Below are positions 1 through 5,599 of a stretch of DNA of 5,599 bases, one piece after another; within the stretch, counting starts at the first letter, position 1; the number at the start of each line of letters is the position of its first letter. The stretch covers positions 39,250-44,848 of the forward strand of contig DLPY01000053.1 of assembly GCA_002478685.1 (NCBI GenBank). The letters are read 5' to 3'. The notes under the pieces are model-generated. The model had not been told where the DNA came from. It made no database searches and was given only the letters and a program-made list of their open reading frames with translations. The position numbers were made by a program, and so were the translations under genes. The stretch comes from Flavobacteriaceae bacterium UBA7446 (GTDB taxonomy: Bacteria > Bacteroidota > Bacteroidia > Flavobacteriales > Flavobacteriaceae).

Positions 1-102
1 ACCAATAACCTACTTGCTCAATTAGAGCGGCTTGTTTTTGTTTTTAAAATTTTTTTGGGGATATGGTTAGACATATTGGAACGTGGTTCTGATACGCGCT
101 AA
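1..102 (+). CDS. Possible 3' end of an unrecognised upstream coding region (partial)
   Basis: Frame 1 is open from the window edge to a TAA at 100-102, giving 33 residues. The run contains a hydrophobic stretch (LVFVFKIFLGIWL) and ends in ERGSDTR. I do not recognise the family. The stretch is somewhat richer in G and C than the T-rich spacer around it, which is weak support for coding. An open run of this length can occur by chance in AT-rich DNA, so this may equally be a decayed gene or noncoding DNA. No function is proposed. Confidence 0.25.
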   Translation, partial: TNNLLAQLERLVFVFKIFLGIWLDILERGSDTR

Positions 103-142
103 TTTGGTAGTTGTCTGCAATTTGGAGCAATTAAAAAAGTAA

Positions 143-162
143 AAAGAAACAGTGATACGGTC
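143..162. repeat. Left arm of inverted repeat flanking the small secreted-protein gene
   Basis: AGTGATACGGTC (151-162) is the exact reverse complement of GACCGTATCACT at 549-560. The match continues outward with two mismatches through A-rich sequence to about 143, so 18 of 20 positions pair. The arm ends 30 bp before the ATG of the gene at 193. It could be a terminal repeat of a small mobile cassette, a pair of regulatory sites, or coincidence. No target-site duplication is evident. Confidence 0.5.
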
Positions 163-192
163 ATTTTTTTAACATTATTTAAATCTAATATT

Positions 193-540
193 ATGAGAAA
201 TTTCATTTTAATTTTCGTTTTTCTATTTGCATTGACAGGGTCATATGCAAATAACTTTGACAATCAGTTTATTAAGACTGAACTAAATAAGACAGATGTA
301 CTTATTAATTTAACACCAGATCAAGTCATGAATATGACTGTAAATGAACTGGAGGGACTAATACTAAATATTACTCCAAAGTATAGTAACGTTTGTACAG
401 TAACAGTACGGGTTAGTGGTACTATCGAAATTCCAAAAGTTGGAACTGTAACTGTAGAAGTTGAAGTAACTGGTTCGTGTTCTGAAGCTAGAGATATTGC
501 TATAGCTGTAAGAGACCAAATACTAGCTTACTTCGAATAG
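193..540 (+). CDS. Small secreted two-cysteine protein of unknown function
   Basis: The gene encodes 115 residues and I do not recognise its family. Residues 1-19 form a clear Sec signal peptide: MRN, then a hydrophobic core FILIFVFLFALTG, then a SYA cleavage motif before N20. The mature part of about 96 residues has a polar N-terminal half with a likely helix at 43-60 (PDQVMNMTVNELEGLILN). An alternating beta-strand pair follows (about 67-92, VCTVTVRV and TVTVEVEV around IPKVG), then a helix at 97-113. Two cysteines, C68 and C96, bracket the strand pair and could form a disulfide in the periplasm or outside the cell. There is no lipobox, so it is probably soluble. ATG 193 is the chosen start because it directly precedes the signal peptide. 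The gene lies 50 bp upstream of the GLPGLI gene on the same strand and may be co-transcribed, but it is bracketed by an inverted repeat and could have arrived separately. Confidence 0.8.
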   Translation: MRNFILIFVFLFALTGSYANNFDNQFIKTELNKTDVLINLTPDQVMNMTVNELEGLILNITPKYSNVCTVTVRVSGTIEIPKVGTVTVEVEVTGSCSEARDIAIAVRDQILAYFE

Positions 541-548
541 TAGTTTAA

Positions 549-568
549 GACCGTATCACTTTTTATTT
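549..568. repeat. Right arm of inverted repeat flanking the small secreted-protein gene
   Basis: GACCGTATCACT (549-560) is the reverse complement of 151-162, with an imperfect A/T-rich extension to about 568. It begins 8 bp after the stop codon of the 193-540 gene, so the two arms enclose that single gene almost exactly. With about 390 bp between arms it is not a simple terminator hairpin, and no U-run typical of an intrinsic terminator stands out beyond the TTTTTA tract. Confidence 0.5.
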
Positions 569-590
569 AACCTATAAATTTTAGTTTATC

Positions 591-1337
591 ATGAAAACTT
601 ACACTCTACTCATATTTGTCATCTTTTCTCTCCCTACTTATAGTCAAAGCAAAACATACAATTATGAAATTACTTATACTGAAAACATTCTGAGTAAAAA
701 AGACACAGTTAGCTTAATTGTTAATAATAATTGTTCATTTTATTTTTCAAAAAATAACATAAAAAACAATACAAAAAAATTGATAGATGCTAAAACGGGA
801 AACTTTAAAGTTGATATTAAGACAAATAATTTTGTACACAAAACGAATCAAATGATCTTATCGTCCGAACATATTTTTAATAAAAGATTTCTAGTCACGG
901 ACTCTCTTATAAATCAAAAATGGCAAGTAACTCCAGAAATAAAAAGGATGTTAGGGTATAGTGCCTATAAAGCAATAGGTAGTTATAAGGGTAGAAATTA
1001 CATTGTGTGGTTTACAACTGAAATTCCCGTTAATAATGGTCCGTGGAAGTTTGGTAATTTGCCAGGACTTATAATTAAAGTTGAAGACGAGGATAAAGAA
1101 GTTTTTTTTGACTTGCTAAGTATTAAAAATTTGAATAATGATTATTGTAATAAACTCGTCAATACATTGACGAAAGAAAATATTATTACTAGAAATGAAT
1201 ATGAATCGTTATGGCGAAAGAAACTACAAGAATTTAAAAAGTTTATCAATTCATCAACTCAAGAAAAGGATGCACAAATTGACACTAAAATAAAAATCAA
1301 CCTTATTGAAAAAAGCATTTTAGAGGATGAAAATTAG
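591..1337 (+). CDS. GLPGLI family protein
   Basis: The product has 248 residues. Residues 1-18 are a signal peptide (KTYTLLIFVIFSLPTYS) and the mature chain begins near Q19, so it is exported to the periplasm. The family signature lies at 149-161: NGPWKFGNLPGLI, with N156 in place of the first glycine of GLPGLI. It is preceded by a GRNYIVWFTTEIPV stretch (135-147) matching the usual 'W-[YF]-T-x-x-I-P' approach to the motif. The length is close to that usual for the family (TIGR01200), whose members are confined to Bacteroidota and have no established biochemical role. The C-terminal part (about 190-248) is lysine/glutamate-rich and probably helical. The stop codon lies inside the start of the receptor gene (11-bp overlap), which indicates translational coupling and a shared outer-membrane function. 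The function is inferred only from family and context. Confidence 0.9.
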   Translation: MKTYTLLIFVIFSLPTYSQSKTYNYEITYTENILSKKDTVSLIVNNNCSFYFSKNNIKNNTKKLIDAKTGNFKVDIKTNNFVHKTNQMILSSEHIFNKRFLVTDSLINQKWQVTPEIKRMLGYSAYKAIGSYKGRNYIVWFTTEIPVNNGPWKFGNLPGLIIKVEDEDKEVFFDLLSIKNLNNDYCNKLVNTLTKENIITRNEYESLWRKKLQEFKKFINSSTQEKDAQIDTKIKINLIEKSILEDEN

Positions 1338-3975
1338 GAAGTTATGGGTTTTAATGATTTTTATCTCTAGTTCTTTATTTGCTCAAGTTTCAATTAAAGG
1401 TTTTGTAAAAAACTCTACCAAACTACCAGTAATTAGTGCAAATGTACTATTAAAAGACTCTACCAATTCTGAAATCATTGCTTATTCCATAACAAATTCA
1501 AAGGGATTTTATAAAATAGAGAACATTGCATACAATGGAAAGGCATTTTTATCTGTTAGTTCATTGGGATATAAAAAAGAAAGCGTTCAATTCAATTTAA
1601 TTGAAGTAGATAAAGAACTTGACAAAAACTTTATTCTAAAGGAAGAAGTAACCTTGCTTCAGGAAGTCCAAGTGAAAGCAAAAGTTTCACCCATACAACA
1701 AAAGAAAGATACCGTTTCATATAATGTGGATAAATTTACAGATGGCACGGAAGAAGTCATAGAAGATGTCATCAAAAAACTTCCCGGTTTGGATGTTGCG
1801 GAAAATGGAAAAATAAACTACAAAGGAAAACCGATAGACAAAGTGTTGATTGAAGGAGATGATATGTTTGATAAAAACTACACCATTGCTACCAAAAACA
1901 TTAGTTCATCAGTTATTGACAAAGTACAAGCTATAGAAAATTATCAAGAAAATAAAAACCTAAAAGGAATTAAAGATTCTGATAAACAAGTTTTAAACAT
2001 ACTATTAAAAGAAGATGTGAAAGCCAAACCTTATGGTAGTGGAGATTTTGGTTATGGTTATAAAGAACGTTATGATGCTTCAATAAACTTAATTGGAGTA
2101 AACAAACAAAGTAAATATTACATTCTAGGGAGTACTAATAATATTGGGATTAATCCCTCACCTTATGATTATTTTTCGCTTGCTTCGTTAAATGACAATG
2201 AAAGAAGTGCATCAAATCTAATAAACATTGATTACCTTATACCAGACATTACACCTCGAAGAGTAAATATTAATAAGAGTATTTTCGGAGCTACTAACCT
2301 TATATTCAAGCCGACCGAAAAATTTAGGATTAAGACCAATATCTTTTTTACCAAAGACAAAAATATTTTAATCCTAGAAAATGAAAGTACATTTATTACA
2401 AGTACTGAAAATATTATAATAACTGAAAATCAAGAATTAGTTCGCATACCTTTAATGGGCGAAGGTCAGTTGAAGATTGACTATGATGTTTCAGATAATT
2501 CGGAAATAAATTACAATTTAAAAGTTAAGTTAGGAAAAATAGATGATAATAGTATTCAAAATGCTTCAAGTGGTATGTTTGGAGAAGCCTTATTAAGTGA
2601 AGATTATTTTATTAATCAAAATTTAAAATATACAAATCGACTTTCAGATAAAAGTGCTTTATTATTAACTTCTTCATATTTATATAATGATAAGCCTCAA
2701 GAGTATTTTTTAACACCCTCTATTCAAAACAATATTACTCAAAATATCCCTGACAATTCTGAGGATTATTTAACATTACAAAAAAGTAGAATGGAGTTAA
2801 AAGAGTTTAATTTTCAATCAGAATTTTTAGAAACTTATAAGAAAGGAAACTATAGTGTGTCTTTGAATTATTTTGATACGAATGAAAAATTAAACTCACA
2901 ATTACTTTACCAAAATATAGATGATAATAGCAATATTGAAACAGAAACTAACAATCATGTTAATAATCGACGAAGGCATTTATCTATTGAAGCAAAAAAC
3001 AAAAAAACGTTTTCTAATTGGAACATTGTTTATGGCGTTTCAGGAAATTTTAAATCCGCTATTTTAGATGATTCCAAAGAAAGTGTTTATTACTTATCAC
3101 CAAAACTGGGTCTCGAAGTCAAATTAGGTCGCAATTCAAAGTTTACAAGTATCTATAACTATGACAAGAATTATCCTAATATAAATGATCTATACGGAAG
3201 TTATATCTTAACAAATTACAGAACTTTTTCTAAAGGAAATACCTCTCTCAACATTATAGGTTCTCATACTTTTTTAGCTAACTATAACTATGCGGACTGG
3301 TTCAATCAATTCAATTTTTTTGTAAATTTTATTCATATAAATAATGATAAAGCCTACACTTCAGGAATTTCGATTGATGACTCCGTTACTTTTTCAGAAA
3401 AAATCCTAGTTTCGGGAAATAAAAATTACATAGGAACAATACAAATAAGTAAGTTTATACCATCTATTTCATCAACGATTAAGTTAAATACCAACCTCTC
3501 TTGGTATGATTATTTTAACGTCGTTAATAATTCAGAGTTAAGAAATAACCTATCATTTTCATCAAACTACAAACTATCATTAAAATCTGCATTTAATGGA
3601 CTTCTTGATTTCGAGACTAGTGGAAGTTTGTTATCCGCTGTTTTTAATACATCTAATAGTGTTAGGACAGAGAATAAAAATCTAGAATTATTTGCTAATC
3701 TTATTTTTCGACCAAATAAAAAATGGTCAATAAAAATTTCAAACGAACAATTATTGTATAATGTAGGAGAGGATAATAATTTGAACTATTATTTTTTAGA
3801 TGCTGATATAAAGTATAGCTTAAAAAAGAACAAAATATCATTTAAATTAACGGGTAGAAATTTATTAAATGAAATTGATTTTGAACGTATGTCGATTGGA
3901 GATTATTTCACTTCAACACAGAGGGTTAATTTATTACCGAGACATCTTTTATTGGAAATGAATTATAGATTTTAA
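1327..3975 (+). CDS. TonB-dependent-receptor-like outer-membrane beta-barrel protein with carboxypeptidase-regulatory-like domain
   Basis: The product has 882 residues and appears complete. A signal peptide covers residues 1-19 (MKIRKLW then a hydrophobic core, SSLFA). Residues about 21-103 form a carboxypeptidase-regulatory-like beta-sandwich, with GFV..STKLPVISANVLLKDS and ITNSKGFYKIENI as its typical strands. A plug-like region spans about 112-230, with the family hallmarks IKKLPGLDV (149-157), INYKGKPIDKVLIEGDDMF (163-181) and IATKNIS (187-193). The rest, from about 235, is a beta-barrel rich in N, Y and alternating strands. It ends in LLLEMNYRF with a terminal phenylalanine, as expected for a BAM insertion signal. 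No STN domain is present and no clear TonB box can be picked by eye. It would act as an outer-membrane uptake or secretion channel, with unknown substrate. It overlaps the GLPGLI gene by 11 bp, and the ATG at 1327 is fixed by the signal peptide. Confidence 0.9.
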   Translation: MKIRKLWVLMIFISSSLFAQVSIKGFVKNSTKLPVISANVLLKDSTNSEIIAYSITNSKGFYKIENIAYNGKAFLSVSSLGYKKESVQFNLIEVDKELDKNFILKEEVTLLQEVQVKAKVSPIQQKKDTVSYNVDKFTDGTEEVIEDVIKKLPGLDVAENGKINYKGKPIDKVLIEGDDMFDKNYTIATKNISSSVIDKVQAIENYQENKNLKGIKDSDKQVLNILLKEDVKAKPYGSGDFGYGYKERYDASINLIGVNKQSKYYILGSTNNIGINPSPYDYFSLASLNDNERSASNLINIDYLIPDITPRRVNINKSIFGATNLIFKPTEKFRIKTNIFFTKDKNILILENESTFITSTENIIITENQELVRIPLMGEGQLKIDYDVSDNSEINYNLKVKLGKIDDNSIQNASSGMFGEALLSEDYFINQNLKYTNRLSDKSALLLTSSYLYNDKPQEYFLTPSIQNNITQNIPDNSEDYLTLQKSRMELKEFNFQSEFLETYKKGNYSVSLNYFDTNEKLNSQLLYQNIDDNSNIETETNNHVNNRRRHLSIEAKNKKTFSNWNIVYGVSGNFKSAILDDSKESVYYLSPKLGLEVKLGRNSKFTSIYNYDKNYPNINDLYGSYILTNYRTFSKGNTSLNIIGSHTFLANYNYADWFNQFNFFVNFIHINNDKAYTSGISIDDSVTFSEKILVSGNKNYIGTIQISKFIPSISSTIKLNTNLSWYDYFNVVNNSELRNNLSFSSNYKLSLKSAFNGLLDFETSGSLLSAVFNTSNSVRTENKNLELFANLIFRPNKKWSIKISNEQLLYNVGEDNNLNYYFLDADIKYSLKKNKISFKLTGRNLLNEIDFERMSIGDYFTSTQRVNLLPRHLLLEMNYRF

Positions 3976-3984
3976 AAATAATAA

Positions 3985-4434
3985 AACTGTAGACAACATT
4001 GTATAAGAAATAAGAGCAATTCTTTTTCACCTGGATTTGGAATAGAAACTCTGTTTAAAAAGTATCCAAATATCGAAACGGGCTTTAACAAAACAATGAA
4101 CAAATATAAGTCTCAACAAGAAACAAGATTTGAAGTAGATGATATTTACGTTAATATAGATTATGATTTTGCTGAAAAATTTAATTTTTCAGCAAACTAT
4201 TCTCTATCTGTTTATCGTAACAAAAGTATTGAGCAGAAAAATAATTACGAAACAATGCGTTTTATGCTGTCCTATAGGCATAAAAACACTCCTTGGACTT
4301 TTAATATAATAGGCAATAATATTCTTAATGTGAAAGTAAAGCAAACAAACACATTCCAAGATTATTTAATTTCAGATGTTAAGGAATTTCTTCTTCCTCA
4401 AATATTTATGATGAGTATAGAATACAAAATTTAA
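3985..4434 (+). pseudogene. C-terminal remnant of a second outer-membrane receptor of the same family
   Basis: An open frame runs from 3985 to the stop at 4432-4434. Receptor-like sequence starts near 4021 (SPGFGIETLFKKYPNIETG), which is upstream of the first in-frame ATG at 4096. The ATG-started 112-residue reading is therefore probably not a real gene. The translation has barrel strands (YVNIDYDFAEKFNFSANYSL, then FMLSYRH and PWTFNIIGNNILN) and ends DVKEFLLPQIFMMSIEYKI. These align with the end of the intact upstream receptor: TGRNLLN pairs with IGNNILN, GDYF with QDYL, and LLPRHLLLEMNYRF with LLPQIFMMSIEYKI. Signal peptide, regulatory domain, plug and most of the barrel are missing. It lacks a signal peptide and cannot be a functional receptor on its own. 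The similarity is at family level only, so it is a diverged paralogue that lost its 5' part, not a recent tandem copy. It could have been a recombination donor for the intact gene. Confidence 0.75.
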
Positions 4435-4505
4435 AAAAACTCATCTTAAAGCACAAAACCTTGCCTAATGAAAAAAATAGCAATTAAGCGCACCTAACAA
4501 CTCAA

Positions 4506-4522
4506 CCTGGTCATCATCCAGG
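4506..4522. promoter_or_regulatory. Short dyad upstream of the repressor gene, possible operator
   Basis: CCTGG-TCATCAT-CCAGG is a perfect 5-bp inverted repeat with a 7-nt centre, 52 bp before the repressor ATG. A second, weaker dyad (TTACTG, 9 nt, CAGTTA, about 4540-4560) lies between it and the gene. CI/LexA-type dimers bind such dyads and usually repress their own promoter, so these are candidate autoregulatory sites. Short dyads also arise by chance, and no copy was noticed elsewhere in the window. Confidence 0.25.
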
Positions 4523-4573
4523 AATAGGGGCTGATTATATTACTGTTTGTAAGGCAGTTAACTCCAAATAAAA

Positions 4574-5260
4574 ATGAGTGAATTTAATAGAATAGAGCTT
4601 ATTGTCAAAAGAAATAAGCTAAAATCGGTTAACGCTTTAGCAAGAGAACTTGGCTATGCTAAAGCTTCTATATTCTACAACATAAAAACAGGCAGAAATT
4701 CTATTTCAAAAAATTTAGCTGATCATATTTGCGAAAGATTTAAGGACATAAACAGAACTTGGCTTCTGACTGGCGAAGGCGACGCAAAAATCAATGAGAC
4801 AGACCAAGCCCTAAAAACCCAAACCTTAATACCTATGTATGACGTTGAAGCAGCCGGAAGTACCGACCTTGCCGATGTGTCAGCGGTTACTAAACCCACA
4901 AAAATGATAAACATTGGAGACCTATTAAGCGATAGCCAAGCAGCTATTAGAATGTACGGAAACTCCATGCTCCCTGGATACCCAAGCGGCTGTGTTATTG
5001 GCACACGCCCCATTACTGGAAATGTAATTGAATGGGGAGAGGTTTATGTATTGGAAACTAAAGACGCTCGTTATATCAAGAGGCTATACAAAGGGGAGAA
5101 CGACACCATAGTATGCTATTCTGACAGCACCAACACATACGCAGAGGGTCCAAGAAAAGGCAAATCTATGTACGAACCTTTTGAGGTGGCAAAAAAAGAG
5201 GTTATAAGATTACACCGAGTTACAGGTTCGATAAAAAGAAATGACAACTCGTTTGTCTAA
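4574..5260 (+). CDS. CI/LexA-like repressor: XRE helix-turn-helix with S24 self-cleaving peptidase domain
   Basis: The product has 228 residues. An N-terminal helix-turn-helix spans about 5-60, with ALARELGYAKASIFYNIKTG (21-40) covering the two core helices and turn. It is followed by NRTWLLTGEGDA (60-71), the typical end of a phage CI-type DNA-binding domain. The C-terminal S24 domain (about 86-220) has a predicted Ala94-Gly95 cleavage site in DVEAAGS, nucleophile Ser131 in YGNSMLPGYPSG, and general base Lys169 in ARYIKRL. The spacings (36 and 38 residues) are close to those of E. coli LexA, so all parts needed for RecA-stimulated self-cleavage appear intact. It should be a cytoplasmic DNA-damage-responsive repressor of a prophage or integrative element. 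It has no divergently transcribed cro-like partner here and stands about 100 bp from a tRNA half-gene, which suggests the edge of an element. Its base composition is visibly less AT-rich than that of the receptor genes. Confidence 0.9.
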   Translation: MSEFNRIELIVKRNKLKSVNALARELGYAKASIFYNIKTGRNSISKNLADHICERFKDINRTWLLTGEGDAKINETDQALKTQTLIPMYDVEAAGSTDLADVSAVTKPTKMINIGDLLSDSQAAIRMYGNSMLPGYPSGCVIGTRPITGNVIEWGEVYVLETKDARYIKRLYKGENDTIVCYSDSTNTYAEGPRKGKSMYEPFEVAKKEVIRLHRVTGSIKRNDNSFV

Positions 5261-5317
5261 ACGTACACAAAACGGTACATATATGAAAACAAAATAAATT
5301 AAAAGAAAATTATTAAT

Positions 5318-5332
5318 CACTGATTTTCAGTG
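5318..5332. repeat. Short perfect hairpin downstream of the repressor gene
   Basis: CACTGA-TTT-TCAGTG is a perfect 6-bp stem with a 3-nt loop, 57 bp after the repressor stop. It has no T-run after it, so it is a poor intrinsic terminator for the + strand. It could end repressor transcription weakly, or be a protein-binding site near the element end. Confidence 0.4.
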
Positions 5333-5350
5333 AGTTGTAATAATGTTATA

Positions 5351-5405
5351 CGGGTTTACTAAATTCATAACCCGGAGGTCGGGAGTTCAAGTCTCCCTCT
5401 CGCTA
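5351..5405. other. Probable attachment-site end of an integrative element in a tRNA gene
   Basis: The junction between unrelated sequence and tRNA sequence falls in the anticodon loop, near 5364. Tyrosine recombinases commonly cross over there. On the element side, CGGGTT (5351-5356) pairs perfectly with AACCCG (5369-5374) in the tRNA anticodon stem, leaving a 12-nt spacer. This looks like two inverted core half-sites around an overlap region. Since only the 3' half of the tRNA is present, the intact tRNA and the other end of the element should lie to the left, outside the window. The site assignment is inference from architecture; no integrase gene is visible. Confidence 0.55.
5364..5405 (+). 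tRNA. 3' half of a tRNA-Met-type gene (CAT anticodon), truncated
   Basis: From left to right the tRNA parts are: anticodon loop TTCATAA with CAT at 5366-5368, 3' anticodon strand CCCGG (5371-5375), variable loop AGGTC, T-arm GGGAG-TTCAAGT-CTCCC (5381-5397, five perfect pairs), acceptor strand TCTCGCT (5398-5404) and discriminator A5405. CCA is not encoded. The bases before the loop (CTAAA) cannot pair with CCCGG, and no D-arm or 5' acceptor strand (AGCGAGA expected) occurs upstream, so it cannot fold as a tRNA. The CCC at positions 39-41 fits an initiator tRNA, but elongator Met or Ile2 cannot be excluded from a half-gene. It is best read as a displaced tRNA 3' end produced by element integration. 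Confidence 0.75.
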
Positions 5406-5410
5406 CAAAT

Positions 5411-5460
5411 AGAATCCATTGATTATCTGATATTTAAATGCTAAAATCAATGGATTCTTT
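5411..5460 (+). terminator. Strong hairpin terminator behind the tRNA fragment
   Basis: AGAATCCATTGATT (5411-5424) and AATCAATGGATTCT (5445-5458) form a perfect 14-bp stem with a 20-nt loop, followed by a short T-rich run (TTTCT). It begins 5 bp after the tRNA discriminator base. The position and strength fit the original terminator of the tRNA transcript, retained on the host side of the integration site. Confidence 0.7.
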
Positions 5461-5599
5461 CTATAAAAAATTAGATAACGTACACGCTACTTTACACGAT
5501 TTATACATCTTCACGTGCAACTGCAATATACAATGTGTAGGTAACTCTGTACCATTATTACTAACATTCTTTAGTGGGTTTTTGGAATTAATCAAACAT

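Noticed and set aside
110..132. GTTGTCTGCA and GAGCAATT, similar to TGTAGACAAC and GAGCAATT at 3988-4021, as a possible dispersed repeat
   Set aside because: The first pair is inverted and has a mismatch while the second is direct, so the two do not form one consistent repeat unit. The matches are too short to support.
4468..4497. Nine-codon frame starting MKKIAIKRT
   Set aside because: It is too short, has no conserved feature, and lies between a pseudogene and a promoter region.
4490..4565. CCTAACAACTC followed by GTTAACTCC, considered as an integron attC site
   Set aside because: The outer boxes do not form the required RYYYAAC/GTTRRRY complementarity, and there is no folded stem with extrahelical bases or cassette structure.
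4723..5013. 96-residue open frame on the - strand inside the repressor gene
   Set aside because: It lies wholly within a gene with complete HTH and S24 motifs on the other strand and shows no recognisable domain or independent start context.
5438..5599. Open + strand frame running to the window edge, with ATG at 5438 or 5450
   Set aside because: Its start overlaps the terminator stem, the opposite strand is also open here, and the translation (MDSFYKKLDNVHATLHDLYI...) matches no family I know. A run of about 54 codons can occur by chance.

Overview
The window looks like chromosomal DNA of a Bacteroidota member, most likely class Flavobacteriia. It is strongly AT-rich, there are no Shine-Dalgarno sequences in front of the genes, and it carries a GLPGLI-family protein gene overlapping a gene for a large outer-membrane receptor with a carboxypeptidase-regulatory-like N-terminal domain. 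That pairing is typical of this phylum. All supported genes lie on the + strand.

Left part (1-590): a possible 3' end of an unrecognised upstream frame (1-102) is followed by a small secreted protein of 115 residues with two cysteines (193-540). This small gene sits between the arms of a 12-bp perfect inverted repeat (151-162 and 549-560), which extends imperfectly to about 20 bp. Middle part (591-3975): the GLPGLI gene overlaps the 882-residue receptor gene by 11 bp, so the two are almost certainly co-translated and work together at the outer membrane. Their substrate or ligand is unknown. Just downstream (4021-4434) lies the in-frame C-terminal end of a second, diverged receptor of the same family with no N-terminal part, so the locus has lost or recombined a paralogue.

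Right part (4435-5599): base composition becomes visibly less AT-rich. A complete CI/LexA-like repressor (XRE-type helix-turn-helix plus S24 peptidase, Ala-Gly cleavage site, Ser/Lys dyad intact) occupies 4574-5260. About 100 bp after it comes the 3' half of a CAT-anticodon tRNA (5364-5405), from the anticodon loop to the discriminator base, without any 5' half. It is followed by a strong hairpin that looks like the original tRNA terminator. This is the expected appearance of an attachment-site end left by an integrative element that inserted in the anticodon loop of a tRNA-Met-type gene. The repressor, and perhaps the receptor cluster to its left, would then lie inside or at the edge of that element. 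Short hairpins and GTACAC-type repeats on both sides of the tRNA fragment could be integrase binding sites, but this is inference. No integrase gene is in the window.

The most interesting points are the small two-cysteine secreted protein inside an inverted repeat next to a GLPGLI/receptor pair, the receptor remnant, and the tRNA half-gene beside an orphan autocleaving repressor. Nothing here proves a new system.
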